Counted from the first letter of the stretch, positions 24,444 through 34,655 are shown. The stretch is 64,000 bases of DNA from Leifsonia sp. C5G2 (GCF_013359685.1 NZ_JABFMV010000010.1:101024-165023); one strand, 5' to 3'. A program made the numbers and translations. The notes: generated by a model not told the origin, from the sequence alone.

Positions 24444-26966
24444 ATGAGACTCTCCCGACTGAAGCGACTCCCCTCGCGGGCCAAGCGCGCCGCGCGCTAC
24501 GAGATCCACGCGCACTGGCGCCGTCAGCCGATCGTCCAGGGGTCGGTGCTCTACGAGTCGTTCTCCGGCAACGGGATGCTCGACAACCCGGAGGCGGTCT
24601 TCCGCGAGCTGCTCGCCGCCCCCGACCTGCAGCACCTCACCCACATCTGGGCGCTCTCCGACCTGCGGCTGTACCGCGCCGCCGTCGAGGAGTTCGCCGG
24701 AGACCCGCGGGTCAGCTTCGTCCGCTACGGCTCGGCCGCGTACTACCGCGCACTCGCCACCAGTCAGTACCTCGTCAACAACGCCACGTTCCCGCCGGAC
24801 TTCTCGAAGCGTCCCGGCCAGGTGTACTTGAACACGTGGCACGGCACGCCGCTGAAGCGCATGGGCTACGACATCGAGGACGGCGCGCTCGGCACGGCCA
24901 ACATCATCCGCAACTTCGTGCAGGCCGACTACCTGCTGTCGGCGAACCCGTTCATGTCGGAGCAGATGTACGAGACCGGGTACAAGCTCACCGGCGTCTA
25001 CCGGGGAACGCTGGTCGAGGAGGGCTACCCGCGCATCGACCGCCAGTTCCTCGACGACGCCGGCCGGGAGCAGGTGCGGCAGCGTCTCGTGGACGCCGGC
25101 ATCCCGCTCGGCGACCGCAAGATCATCCTGTACGCGCCGACCTGGAAGGGCCAGACCTTCGGGCGGCCGGAGGACGACCTCGACGCGCTGCTCGCGCACG
25201 TCGCTCAGATCGAGGAGCGTCTCGACACGAGCCGCTACGCGGTGCTGCTGAAGACGCATCAGACGGTGCACGCGTTGGCGGCGCACCGGCCGGAGCTGGC
25301 GCGGATGCTGGTCCCCAACGAGATCCCGACGAACCTCGTGCTCGGCGCGACCGACATGCTCATCTCCGACTACTCGAGCATCTTCTTCGACTTCCTGCAG
25401 ACCGGCCGGCCGATCGTGTTCTTCACGCCCGACCTCGCCGACTACGCGGGCACCCGTGGGCTCTACTTCGAGCCGGAAGAGTGGCCGGGTCCCGTGCTCC
25501 TGTCCGCGCGGGAGGTCGGCGACGCGCTGCACGCCATCGCCGACGCGGGCGGGGAGCTGCCCGAGGAGTCGCGCGAGCGCTACCTCTCCATGCAGCGCCG
25601 GTTCACCCCCTACGAGGACGGCGCGGCCTCCCGCCGGGTCGTCGACATCGTGTTCCGCGGCGTCCGCGACGGCTACCGGCTGCGCACCGACCTGGCCGAC
25701 GACGGCCGTGAGAAGGTGCTGCTCTACCTGGGCGGGATGCGCCCCAACGGCATCACCACGTCGGCCCTCAACCTGCTCAACAACATCGACCACGAACGGT
25801 ACGACGTCTCCGCGTTCTTCGCGCAGAGCCGGTCCAGTGTGGTGATCGCGAAGCAGCGGCAGATCCATCCCGAGGTGCGGCAGTTCCCCCGGGTCGGCGG
25901 GATGAACGGGGCCAAGCTCGTGCACCTTGCGCGGCACCTCGACTTCCGGCGCGGGCGCATCGCGCAGCACGCCGACGTCCCCGCGCAGAACCGGCTGTGG
26001 GACGACGAGTGGTACCGCTGCTTCGGCGACAGCCGCTTCGACTACGTCGTCGACTTCTCCGGGTACGGGCCGTTCTGGGCGACGCTGCTGCTGCACTCCC
26101 CCGAGGCGCAGCGCGCGATCTGGCTGCACAACGACCTGGCGTCCGACGCGCACCGCGAGGTGAACGGCGAGAAGCGGATGCTGCACAGCCTCACGCAGAT
26201 CTTCACCCTCTACGGCCAGTACGACCATCTGGTCTCCGTCTCGCCGACCCTCGCGGAGATCAACCGCGCGTCGCTGGCCGAGTACGCGGCGCCGGAGAAG
26301 TTCGTCTCGGCGCTCAATACGGTCGACGCCGAGCACATCCTGGAGAACGCGGGCGCCGACCTGCATGAGCTGACCTTCGACGAGGAGACCGGGAGCATCC
26401 CGGACTGGGCGGAGCTGCTGCTGGCGGACGACGACGTCACCACGTTCGTCAACGTCGGCCGGCTGTCGCCCGAGAAGAACCAGGCGCGGCTCATCGACGC
26501 GTTCGCCGCGGTCCACGCCGAGAACCCGAAGACGCGGCTCGTCATCGTCGGCTCCGGACCGCTCGCCGGCGACCTGGAGGCCCAGGCCGCCGCGCTCGGG
26601 CTCGAGGGCTCGGTGTTCCTCACCGGCATGCAGCGCAATCCGCACGCGATCATGGCGAAGGCGGACTGCTTCGTGCTGTCCAGCGACTACGAGGGCCAGC
26701 CGATGGTGCTCCTGGAGGCGCTGGTGCTGCAGCTGCCGATCGTCACGGTGGAGTTCGCGTCCGCGAAGAACGCGCTGCCGGTCGGCAGCGGCATGGTCGT
26801 CCCGCAGACGGTCGAAGGTGTCGCGGAGGGCTTGCGCGCGTTCCTCGCCGGCGCGGTCCCGGACAGCCACTTCGACTACGCCGCCTACAACCGCAAGGCC
26901 GTCTCGGAGTTCTACCGCGCCATCGGCGCCGTCGCGCTCCCTGCCCCGGCTCCCGCCGACTCCTGA
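24444..26966 (+). CDS. Fused CDP-glycerol glycerophosphotransferase (TagF-like) and GT4 glycosyltransferase, 840 aa
   Basis: Two enzymes in one chain. About 100-410 is a TagB/TagF-type polyol-phosphate transferase domain: YLNTWHGTPLKRMGYD with the catalytic-type HG, YAPTWKG, LLKTHQTVH and MLISDYSSIFFDF followed by GRPIVFF. About 425-830 is a GT-B GT4 domain: FVNVGRLSPEKNQARLIDAF, VIVGSGPL, then a donor-binding segment DCFVLSSDYEGQPMVLLEAL. Together they would add polyol-phosphate units and sugars to a wall teichoic-type polymer or capsule at the cytoplasmic face. The first 30 residues are basic and may bind membrane. No polymer export genes are adjacent; this is a single gene with its own promoter, closed by a palindrome. 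Confidence 0.88.
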   Translation: MRLSRLKRLPSRAKRAARYEIHAHWRRQPIVQGSVLYESFSGNGMLDNPEAVFRELLAAPDLQHLTHIWALSDLRLYRAAVEEFAGDPRVSFVRYGSAAYYRALATSQYLVNNATFPPDFSKRPGQVYLNTWHGTPLKRMGYDIEDGALGTANIIRNFVQADYLLSANPFMSEQMYETGYKLTGVYRGTLVEEGYPRIDRQFLDDAGREQVRQRLVDAGIPLGDRKIILYAPTWKGQTFGRPEDDLDALLAHVAQIEERLDTSRYAVLLKTHQTVHALAAHRPELARMLVPNEIPTNLVLGATDMLISDYSSIFFDFLQTGRPIVFFTPDLADYAGTRGLYFEPEEWPGPVLLSAREVGDALHAIADAGGELPEESRERYLSMQRRFTPYEDGAASRRVVDIVFRGVRDGYRLRTDLADDGREKVLLYLGGMRPNGITTSALNLLNNIDHERYDVSAFFAQSRSSVVIAKQRQIHPEVRQFPRVGGMNGAKLVHLARHLDFRRGRIAQHADVPAQNRLWDDEWYRCFGDSRFDYVVDFSGYGPFWATLLLHSPEAQRAIWLHNDLASDAHREVNGEKRMLHSLTQIFTLYGQYDHLVSVSPTLAEINRASLAEYAAPEKFVSALNTVDAEHILENAGADLHELTFDEETGSIPDWAELLLADDDVTTFVNVGRLSPEKNQARLIDAFAAVHAENPKTRLVIVGSGPLAGDLEAQAAALGLEGSVFLTGMQRNPHAIMAKADCFVLSSDYEGQPMVLLEALVLQLPIVTVEFASAKNALPVGSGMVVPQTVEGVAEGLRAFLAGAVPDSHFDYAAYNRKAVSEFYRAIGAVALPAPAPADS

Positions 26967-26972
26967 CCCCAT

Positions 26973-27037
26973 CCATCAGCTCCTGAGTTGTTCGACTTCG
27001 CCGCGGCGTGTCTCTCGAAGAACTCAGGAGCTGATGG
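26973..27037. repeat. Family B intergenic palindrome, copy 1
   Basis: 23-base arms with a single mismatch, containing CAGCTCCTGAGTTGTTCGA and its complement, around a 19-base centre. It fills the gap between two convergent genes. The 57-bp core (26977-27033) has a counterpart of equal length at 46648-46704, also between convergent genes, so a bidirectional terminator role is likely. Confidence 0.8.
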
Positions 27038-27043
27038 CGTGGG

Positions 27044-28675
27044 TCAGGCGCGGGCGATGAGGGGGGATAGCGCGAGGCCGGAGGGGAGTTCGCCGTAGAG
27101 GGAGCCGCGTTCGGGGCCGAGGCGCGCGGCGACGAAGGCGTCGGCGACCGGGTCGGGGGCGTCGCGGATGAGCAGCGAGGCCTGCAGGGCGAGGGCGAGC
27201 GCGGCGACCAGGGGGCGGACGGCCGCCTCGGCGCCGGCCGGGTCGGCATCGGCGCCCGCGACGCACGACGCCGCCCGGGCGCGCAGCCGGTCGTGGTGCG
27301 CATCGAACGTGCGGTACACCCCGCGGGCGGCCGCCAGCTCCGCGTCGAACGCCTCCCACGCGGCCGGTTCGCGCCTCAACGCGCGGAGCACGTCGAGCGC
27401 GATGACGTTGCCCGAGCCCTCCCAGATCGCCATCACCGGCTGCTCCCGATACCGCCGGGCCAGCGGGAACGCCTCGGTGTAGCCGTTGCCGCCGAGGCAC
27501 TCCAGCGCCTCGTACGCGTGCCCGGGTCCGCGCTTGCAGACCCAGTACTTGGTCACCGCCGTCGCCAGCCGGCGGAAGGCGGCGTCGCTGTCCGGTGCGT
27601 CCGCATCGTGGGCGCGCGCCAGCCGCAGCGCGACCGTGGTCGCCGCCTCCGACTCCAGTGCCAGGTCCGCCAGCACGGCGGTCATCGCCGGCTGATCGAC
27701 CAGCTTCGCACCGAAGGCGGACCGGTGCCGCACGTGCCAGGCCGCCTCGGCGACCGCCTGCCGCATCCCGGCCGCCGTGCCGTACACGCAGTCGAGCCGC
27801 GTGCGGTTCACCATCTCCAGGATGGTGCGCACGCCGCGCCCCTCCTCCCCCAGCAGGTACCCGACCGTCCCGTCGAACTCGACCTCGCTGGACGCGTTGG
27901 AGCGGTTGCCGAGCTTGTCCTTCAACCGCTGCAGCAGGAACACGTTGCGGTCGCCGTCCTCCAGCACCCGCGGGACGAGGAAGCACGACAGCCCGGACGC
28001 CGTCTGCGCGAGCACGAGGAAGGCGTCGGACATCGGCGCCGAGCAGAACCACTTGTGGCCGGTCAGCAGCCACCGTCCGTCGCCGTCGGCGAGCGCGCGC
28101 GTGGTGTTGGCGCGCACGTCCGAACCGCCCTGCTTCTCAGTCATGGCCATTCCGAACAGGGCGGAGCTCTTGCCTGCGCGGAGCCGTCCGTCGTACTCCC
28201 GGCTGAGGAGGCGCGGCATCCACTCGGCGGCGAGCGCATCGGATGCGGCCAGCGCGGGCACCGCCGCGTGCGTCATCGAGACCGGGCAGGCGTGCCCCGG
28301 CTCGATCTGGGCGAACAGCATGAAGGTGGCCGCGCGGGCCACGTTCGCGCCCGGCCGGGGCTCGGCCCACGCGGACGTGTGCGCGCCTGCGGCCACGGCC
28401 GCAGCGATGACCCGGTGGTAGCCGTCGTCGTACTCGACCTCGTCGATCCGTTCGCCCCAGCGGTCGAACGCGCGCAGCTGCGGCTCGTGCACCGTGGCGA
28501 GCTCGGCGTCCCGCTGGAACGCGGCGGAGCCGACCAGCCGCCCCACCCCGTCGAGCGCGCTCGCCGCCCACCCGGCGTCGTAGCGTTCGACGCCCTCCCG
28601 CAGCGGCGCGTTGGCCGCGAACTCGTCGACGTCGACCCGCGGCGGGGCCTGGTTCACGACGGTGTGGGTGACCAT
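27044..28675 (-). CDS. Acyl-CoA dehydrogenase, AidB-like, 543 aa
   Basis: Length and motifs match the AidB branch of flavin acyl-CoA dehydrogenases: GMAMTEKQGGSDVRANTT (FAD/substrate segment), LTGHKWFCSAPMSD, RLKDKLGNRSNASSEVEF, MVNRTRLDCVYG and ECLGGNGYTEAFPLARRYRE. E. coli AidB binds DNA and protects against alkylation, and its dehydrogenase activity is weak; whether this homologue does the same cannot be read from sequence. The start is ATG with TAGACT 6 bases upstream. Convergent with the TagF-like gene. Confidence 0.88.
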   Translation of the reverse strand: MVTHTVVNQAPPRVDVDEFAANAPLREGVERYDAGWAASALDGVGRLVGSAAFQRDAELATVHEPQLRAFDRWGERIDEVEYDDGYHRVIAAAVAAGAHTSAWAEPRPGANVARAATFMLFAQIEPGHACPVSMTHAAVPALAASDALAAEWMPRLLSREYDGRLRAGKSSALFGMAMTEKQGGSDVRANTTRALADGDGRWLLTGHKWFCSAPMSDAFLVLAQTASGLSCFLVPRVLEDGDRNVFLLQRLKDKLGNRSNASSEVEFDGTVGYLLGEEGRGVRTILEMVNRTRLDCVYGTAAGMRQAVAEAAWHVRHRSAFGAKLVDQPAMTAVLADLALESEAATTVALRLARAHDADAPDSDAAFRRLATAVTKYWVCKRGPGHAYEALECLGGNGYTEAFPLARRYREQPVMAIWEGSGNVIALDVLRALRREPAAWEAFDAELAAARGVYRTFDAHHDRLRARAASCVAGADADPAGAEAAVRPLVAALALALQASLLIRDAPDPVADAFVAARLGPERGSLYGELPSGLALSPLIARA

Positions 28676-28681
28676 GGCGGG

Positions 28682-28687
28682 AGTCTA
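28682..28687 (-). promoter_or_regulatory. -10 element of the AidB-like gene (leaderless)
   Basis: Minus strand TAGACT, 6 bases from the ATG at 28675. Confidence 0.5.
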
Positions 28688-28798
28688 ACCGCCACCACGA
28701 CGGCCGCGCTTCGGAACGTTTGCAGTGGCGCGCGCGCACGCACACGTTCCTAAACCGCAGCAGACGCCTCGACGCCGCCGGGTAGGCTGGACAGCCTC

Positions 28799-30595
28799 AT
28801 GGCACACCTTCTCGGCGCGGAAGCGCTGCACCTGGAGTTCCCGACGCGCACCGTCTTCGACTCCGTCACGCTCGGCGTCTCGGAGGGCGACCGGATCGGC
28901 GTCGTCGGCCGCAACGGCGACGGGAAGTCGACGCTGCTGCAGCTGCTCGCCGGCCGGCTGGAGCCGGACTCCGGCCGGGTGACGCGGCGGCGCGGTGTGA
29001 CGGTGGGGATGCTCGACCAACGCGACGAGCAGCCTCCCCAGCTGACCGTCGGGCACGCGATCGTCGGCGACCGCGAGGAGCACGTGTGGGCGGGCGATCC
29101 GCGGGTGCGCGACGTGCTCGCCGGGCTCGTCACCGACATCCGCTGGGATGCGACCATCGGCGAGCTCTCCGGCGGACAGCGGCGACGCGTTGCCCTCGCC
29201 GCTCTGCTGGTGCACGACCACGACATCCTTTTCCTCGACGAGCCGACCAACCACCTGGACGTGGAGGGCGTCGCCTGGCTCGCCCAGCACCTCAAGACCC
29301 GCTGGGCCGCGGGCTCCGGCGCGGTCGTGGTCGTCACGCACGACCGCTGGTTCCTCGACGAGGTCTCGACGACCACGTGGGAGGTGCACGACGGGATCGT
29401 GGAGCCGTTCGAGGGCGGCTACGCCGCGTACGTGCTGCAACGGGTGGAGCGCGACCGGATGGCCGCCGTCGCCGAGACGAAGCGCCAGAACCTCATGCGC
29501 AAGGAGCTCGCCTGGCTGCGCCGCGGAGCCCCCGCCCGCACGTCCAAGCCGAAGTTCCGGATGGACGCGGCCGCCACGCTCATCGCCGACGAGCCGCCGC
29601 CGCGCGACGCGGTGGAGCTCACCACCATGGCGACCGCCCGGCTCGGCAAGGACGTCGTCGACCTCATCGACGTCTCCGTGTCGTACCCGCCGAAGACGGT
29701 GCTGCGCGACGTGGAGTGGCGCATCGCGCCCGGCGAGCGCACCGGCATCCTCGGCGTCAACGGCGCAGGCAAGTCGACGCTGCTCGGGCTCGTCGCCGGC
29801 ACCGTGAAGGCCGACTCGGGGACGGTGAAGCGCGGCAAGACGGTGAAGATCGCGACCCTGACGCAGCAGCTCGCCGAGCTCGACGACGTTCAGGACGACC
29901 GGGTCAGCGCGGTCGTCGCCACCAAACGGACCACCTACCTCGCCGGCGGCAAGGAGGTCACGCCGGGGCAGCTGCTGGAGCGGCTGGGCTTCTCGAACGC
30001 GCAGCTCTCCACACCGGTGAAGGACCTGTCGGGAGGCCAGAAGCGCCGGCTGCAGCTGCTGCTCATCCTGCTCGACGAGCCGAACGTGCTCATCCTCGAC
30101 GAGCCGACGAACGACCTCGACACCGACATGCTGGCGGCGATGGAGGACCTGCTCGACTCCTGGCCGGGGACGCTGCTGGTCGTCTCCCACGACCGGTACC
30201 TGCTGGAGCGTGTGACCGACCAGCAGTACGCCATCCTGGACGGGCGGCTGCGCCACCTCCCGGGCGGGGTCGACGAGTACCTGCGGCTGAGGCGGGCGCA
30301 GAGCGCGGCGGAGTCGGGCGCTGCGCCGGTTGCCGAGGCGGCGGCGACGACGGTAGGGACCCCCGCCCTGACCGGTTCCGCGCTCCGGGCCGCCGAGAAG
30401 GAGTTGTCCGCGCTCGACCGGCGGCTCGCCAAGGTCACCGACCAGGTGGCGGCGAAGCACGAGGAACTCGCCCGCCACGACCAGAGCGACTACGTCGGCC
30501 TCGGCCGGCTGACCGATGAGCTGCGGACGCTGGAGGGCGAGATCGCCGACCTGGAGACGCGCTGGCTGGAGTTGTCCGAGCAGCTCGAGGGCTAG
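28799..30595 (+). CDS. ABC-F family ATPase, 598 aa
   Basis: Soluble twin-ATPase with no membrane segment. NBD1 has Walker A GRNGDGKST, signature LSGGQRRRVALA and Walker B ILFLDEPTNHLD; NBD2 has GVNGAGKST, LSGGQKRRLQLL and VLILDEPTNDLD. The linker between them (about 220-290) is basic, and a helical C-terminal extension (about 520-598) suggests coiled coil. ABC-F proteins act on ribosomes in translation or antibiotic resistance. Upstream, TAGGCT and an AGGCTG/CAGCCT repeat lie within 17 bases of the ATG. Confidence 0.92.
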   Translation: MAHLLGAEALHLEFPTRTVFDSVTLGVSEGDRIGVVGRNGDGKSTLLQLLAGRLEPDSGRVTRRRGVTVGMLDQRDEQPPQLTVGHAIVGDREEHVWAGDPRVRDVLAGLVTDIRWDATIGELSGGQRRRVALAALLVHDHDILFLDEPTNHLDVEGVAWLAQHLKTRWAAGSGAVVVVTHDRWFLDEVSTTTWEVHDGIVEPFEGGYAAYVLQRVERDRMAAVAETKRQNLMRKELAWLRRGAPARTSKPKFRMDAAATLIADEPPPRDAVELTTMATARLGKDVVDLIDVSVSYPPKTVLRDVEWRIAPGERTGILGVNGAGKSTLLGLVAGTVKADSGTVKRGKTVKIATLTQQLAELDDVQDDRVSAVVATKRTTYLAGGKEVTPGQLLERLGFSNAQLSTPVKDLSGGQKRRLQLLLILLDEPNVLILDEPTNDLDTDMLAAMEDLLDSWPGTLLVVSHDRYLLERVTDQQYAILDGRLRHLPGGVDEYLRLRRAQSAAESGAAPVAEAAATTVGTPALTGSALRAAEKELSALDRRLAKVTDQVAAKHEELARHDQSDYVGLGRLTDELRTLEGEIADLETRWLELSEQLEG

Positions 30596-30705
30596 CGACA
30601 CGCCGCACCCCCGGACTGGGGAACGAAGGTTTCCGTGCGCTGTGCGATGATCCAGGGACTCGACCGCACAGGACCCGACGCGGCCGAAGGGGACAGGAGT
30701 CACGC

Positions 30706-33528
30706 GTGACCGACGAGAACCGGCCTGGCCCGCGTCCCCTGTTCGGACGGGACCGCGCTCGCGAGACCATCCTCCTGGTCGCCCACCGGGCCCGTGCCGA
30801 AGGCGGCGCGGTGCTGGTGACCGGTGAGGCCGGTTTGGGCAAGACGGCGCTGCTGGCGGATGTGGCGGAGCGGCTCGACGGCTGGACCGTGCTGCGCGTC
30901 CACGCCGACTCGTTCGAGTCCGATCTCGCCTACGCGACGGTCGAGACCCTCGTCCGCGGGCTCAACGCCCTGCGCTCGGGGACGGCGGGCGCCCGCGGCG
31001 GCGCCATCCGGCCACCGGGCCCCGGCGACGACCCGCTCACCGTGGGCCGCCTCCTGCTCGATGCCATCGACGCGATCGACGGCCCGGTCTGCCTCGTCGT
31101 CGACGACGCGCAGTGGGTCGACGAGCCCTCGGCGCGCGCCCTCCGCTTCGTCGTCCGCCGGCTGTCGCACCAGGGATTCCTCTTCACGGCAGCCACCCGG
31201 CCGCAGCAGAGCAATCTGGTGACCCTGTTCGACGACGTGGCCGCCGTGACCACCAACCATGCGCGTGTCGACCTCACGCCGCTCACGGTCGGCGACACGC
31301 AGGAGCTCGCGCTGCACCTGCTCGGACACCCCGTGTCGCGGCGCACCGCCACGCGCCTCACCGATGCGACGCAGGGCTCCCCGCTCCTGCTCAGCGTGCT
31401 CCTCGTCCACCTGCGCGACACGTTCTCCCAGGCGCTGCATCCGGCGGGCTGGGACCTCCCGGCGACCGCGATCGCCCCACTGTCCACCGCGATCGCCGCG
31501 TCGCTCGAGGGTGCGGACCCGTCGGTCCGCACGGCCGCCGAGCTCATCGCCGTGCTGCGCGACCCGCTGCCGCTGCCCGTGGTCGGGACGATCGCCGCAC
31601 GCCTGGGCGTCGAGGTCGACGTACCGGGCGCGGTGTCGCGCGGGCTGGTGCTCGCCGAGTCGCGGGACGGCGTGGTGCGGGTGGAACCCGCGCACGCCAT
31701 CCTCGCCGACGCCCTCGCTGCCGAGCTGCCTCTGGAGCGCCGGGTGGCCGTCCATCGTGTGGCGGCCGACGTGCTCTCCGGGCACCGCGCTCTGCGCCAC
31801 CGGGTGGAGGCGGCGGACCGCGCCGACCCGACCCTGGTCGACGAGCTCCTCGCCGCGGCACTGTCCGCCTCCGACCTGGGCCAGGCGGAGCAGGCGCTCA
31901 GCTACGCGCGCTCGGCGGTCGACCTGGCATCGGAGGCGGAGGCGGAGCGGGCGCTGCTGGAGCTCGGTCTGATCGCGATGCGTTTCCGGATGCACGAGCG
32001 CATCCTGGAGCTGCGGCCGGCGTACGAGACCGCAGCCCCGTCCCCGACGCGGGACGCCGTGCTGCTGGAGCTCCGCACGCTCTCCGGCGACCTGCCCGGG
32101 GCACTCGCGCTGGCCCTCGCGTTCGAGGAGCGCCCGGCCGCGACGCCCGACGAGCGGGCCCTCCGGTCGCACGCCGCCGAGGCCCTGCCCAAGGTGCTCA
32201 TGGCGATGGGCGACTTCCCTGCCGTGCTCGACCACGTCGAGGCAGCCCGGCGGCACATCGCCGAGAGCCCGGACCCGGTGGAGGTCTCCGACCCCGCCCT
32301 GCGGTGGCTGGCCGCCCCACAGGACGACCTGACCCGGCTGCTCGGCTGGGCGGTCATCTCCGCCGCCCACGCCCGCCGGCCGGACCTGTTCGTCCCGCTG
32401 GTCGCGGAGCTCGACGAGCTCGTCGTCGGTCACGAGTCGCCGGCCGCCATCGACGCCCTCGTCGGCCGGTCGCGCGTCTTCATCATGAGCGGCGATCTGG
32501 AGCGGGCACGCGCCGACCTGGCGCGGGCGAACGAGCTGGTTCGTCGCTACCCGGGCAGCTGGACGGCCGGATTCGCGCGCACGATGTACGCGCACATCCT
32601 GTACCTCACGGGCGAGTGGGAGGAGTCGGTGACGCTGGCCGACACCGCCGTCGCCCTGGCGCTCGACGAGACCGACCTGTCCTGCTGGCCGATCGCGCTG
32701 TGGGCGTCCGCCCTGGTGCGCGCCGGCCGGGGCGAGGCGGAGGCGGTCGAGGAGCGACTGCGCGCGGCGGCGCAAGCCGATCCGCGCATCGCCGGGTCGT
32801 ACGACGGAGACCTCCCGTACCTGGCCCGCGCCGAGCTCGCGCGCGCCCTCGGCCGCCCGGAGGACCAGCTGGCCGCCACGGAGCAGGCGGAAGCCGCAGG
32901 CAACCGCGGGTCGACGCTCGGCTGGCTGACCTACCGGGTGGATGCGCTGGCAGCGCTGGGCCGCGCGGCCGACGCCCGTGCGGCGTACCACGCGGCCGCT
33001 GCGCCCGGGCTCTGGCGCCCCTACTACGGCTCGCTGCGCTGGCTGGAGGGCCGGGTGCTGGAGGCGGAAGGCCGCACCGCCGACGCGCGGGCGGCCTACG
33101 AGGACGCGGTCGCCGACCCGGCCGGCATCCTCTTCCCGCTGCCCCAGGCGATCGCGGCCTTCGATGCCGGTCGTCTCGCTGCCGCGGCCCGCGGAACGCA
33201 GGCGGCCCGCGCCCGTGCGCTGCTGGAGTCGGCCGCCGCCACCTTCCGGCGGCTCGGCGCCTCGGGGTACCTCGCCAGGGCGGTCCGGCTGCTCGACGAG
33301 ACGACCGCGGTCACCGCATCCACCGATCCGCTCGCCACGCTCACGACGCGCGAGCGCCAGGTCGCGCACGCGCTCGCGACCGGGATGACGAACAAGGAGA
33401 TCGCCGAGCACCTGTACGTCTCGGTCACGACGGTGAACTTCCACGTGCGCAACATCCTCGCCAAGCTCGGTCTGCGCTCCCGCCGCGAGCTGCGCGCCCT
33501 CTCCCGGAGGCGGCCCGTCAAGTCTTGA
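30706..33528 (+). CDS. Large ATP-binding LuxR regulator (LAL type), 940 aa
   Basis: The N-terminal AAA/NACHT-like ATPase has VTGEAGLGKTALL as Walker A (about 40-52) and LVVDDAQWVDEPSARAL as Walker B (about 129-145). The middle is a long helical repeat (TPR-like) region. The C-terminus carries LTTRERQVAHALATGMTNKEI and a LuxR/FixJ helix-turn-helix ending in NFHVRNILAKLGLRSRREL (about 872-935). LAL proteins activate transcription when a ligand binds the sensor region. The start is GTG with GGACAGGAGT upstream. No metabolic cluster is attached, so the target is unknown. Confidence 0.9.
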   Translation: MTDENRPGPRPLFGRDRARETILLVAHRARAEGGAVLVTGEAGLGKTALLADVAERLDGWTVLRVHADSFESDLAYATVETLVRGLNALRSGTAGARGGAIRPPGPGDDPLTVGRLLLDAIDAIDGPVCLVVDDAQWVDEPSARALRFVVRRLSHQGFLFTAATRPQQSNLVTLFDDVAAVTTNHARVDLTPLTVGDTQELALHLLGHPVSRRTATRLTDATQGSPLLLSVLLVHLRDTFSQALHPAGWDLPATAIAPLSTAIAASLEGADPSVRTAAELIAVLRDPLPLPVVGTIAARLGVEVDVPGAVSRGLVLAESRDGVVRVEPAHAILADALAAELPLERRVAVHRVAADVLSGHRALRHRVEAADRADPTLVDELLAAALSASDLGQAEQALSYARSAVDLASEAEAERALLELGLIAMRFRMHERILELRPAYETAAPSPTRDAVLLELRTLSGDLPGALALALAFEERPAATPDERALRSHAAEALPKVLMAMGDFPAVLDHVEAARRHIAESPDPVEVSDPALRWLAAPQDDLTRLLGWAVISAAHARRPDLFVPLVAELDELVVGHESPAAIDALVGRSRVFIMSGDLERARADLARANELVRRYPGSWTAGFARTMYAHILYLTGEWEESVTLADTAVALALDETDLSCWPIALWASALVRAGRGEAEAVEERLRAAAQADPRIAGSYDGDLPYLARAELARALGRPEDQLAATEQAEAAGNRGSTLGWLTYRVDALAALGRAADARAAYHAAAAPGLWRPYYGSLRWLEGRVLEAEGRTADARAAYEDAVADPAGILFPLPQAIAAFDAGRLAAAARGTQAARARALLESAAATFRRLGASGYLARAVRLLDETTAVTASTDPLATLTTRERQVAHALATGMTNKEIAEHLYVSVTTVNFHVRNILAKLGLRSRRELRALSRRRPVKS

Positions 33529-33713
33529 CGGTTTCGCGGCCTGAGCTGGGAGCGGCGCACGAGCTCTCGCTAGGGTGAAGACACCTGGGATGCCCGGTCC
33601 CGGACGTGGAAACGTTTCTCACCTTCTCGACGAATCGTCTCAACCCGACGCGGCCTGCGGCCGGGCATCCTCGGGCAGACCTCGACTGTTCCGCTCGGTC
33701 TCTTCGTCGTCCG

Positions 33714-34649
33714 TCAGTCGCCGACGACGCGGGCGCCGTGGACAGGGCCGGTCGCCCGCACGGCGTGCACGCGCGCCGCGCTGAGCGCGATCTGGAGATC
33801 GATCGCCGAATCCAGGTCGGAGGTCAGGAAGGCCACAGTCGGCCCGGACCCGGAGACGATGCCCGCGAGCGCGCCGTTCGTCTCGCCGAGCTCGATCACC
33901 TCCGCGAGCTTCGGGACGAGGTGGATGGCCGGGGCCTGCAGGTCGTTCGTCAGCGCCTCCGCCAGCATGGCCGGGTCGCCGGCGCGCAAGGCCTGCAGCA
34001 CGCCCGAGTCCACGCTCGGAGAGAGCTGCGCCGGTGCGATGTCGCCGGCATGCCGCTCGCGGTGCCGGTCGAGCTCGCGGTAGACCTGCGGCGTGCTCAG
34101 CTCGCCCTCCGGCAGCGCGAGCACCCAGTGGAACTGACCGGTCGCCAGCGCCGGGCTCAGCCGGTCGCCGCGTCCGGTGCCGATGGCGGTGCCGCCGAGC
34201 AGCGCGAACGGCACGTCGGCGCCCAGCCGGGCCGCCAGCGTCTGCAGCTCGTCGCGGCCGACGTCGGTGCCCCACAGCGCGTCGCAGGCCACGAGCGTCG
34301 CGGCGGCGTCGGCCGACCCGCCGCCCATCCCGCCCGCCACGGGCACGTGCTTCTCGATCTCGAGCCGCACGCCACCGGTGTACCCGGTGCGCTTCGCCAG
34401 CAGCCGGGCGGCTTTGATGGCCAGGTTGGACTCGTCGAGCGGGACGGAGCCGGTGTCGATGCTGCCGCTGAAGCCCACCGAGAACTCGTCATCGGGGTAG
34501 GCACGGACGTCCTCGTAGAGCGACACGGCCTGGTAGGCGGTCGCGACATCGTGGTAGCCGTCCTCCATGACCGCACCGACGCGCATGAACACGTTGATCT
34601 TGCCCGGAGCGCGAACGTGCACGCTGTCAACGTCCCAGCCGTCCACCAT
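33714..34649 (-). CDS. ispE: 4-diphosphocytidyl-2-C-methyl-D-erythritol kinase
   Basis: 311-residue GHMP kinase of the MEP isoprenoid pathway. Motif 1 [14 protein letters not shown], the ATP loop [17 protein letters not shown] and motif 3 [13 protein letters not shown] are intact. It is last in the metG-tatD-rsmA-ispE series, an arrangement conserved in actinobacteria, but has its own TAGGTT -10 six bases before the ATG. The 185 bases downstream hold no supported gene. Confidence 0.95.
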   Translation of the reverse strand: MVDGWDVDSVHVRAPGKINVFMRVGAVMEDGYHDVATAYQAVSLYEDVRAYPDDEFSVGFSGSIDTGSVPLDESNLAIKAARLLAKRTGYTGGVRLEIEKHVPVAGGMGGGSADAAATLVACDALWGTDVGRDELQTLAARLGADVPFALLGGTAIGTGRGDRLSPALATGQFHWVLALPEGELSTPQVYRELDRHRERHAGDIAPAQLSPSVDSGVLQALRAGDPAMLAEALTNDLQAPAIHLVPKLAEVIELGETNGALAGIVSGSGPTVAFLTSDLDSAIDLQIALSAARVHAVRATGPVHGARVVGD

Positions 34650-34655
34650 GCTTCC

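Noticed and set aside
33609..33618. Palindrome GAAACGTTTC, reminiscent of LacI-type operators
   Set aside because: It lies between the 3' ends of two convergent genes, not at a promoter, and does not fit a LacI consensus at full length.
33575..33784. Small plus-strand ORF after a TAGGGT hexamer, before ispE
   Set aside because: Its product is low-complexity Arg/Ser, it runs antisense into the ispE 3' end and it has no Shine-Dalgarno or family resemblance.
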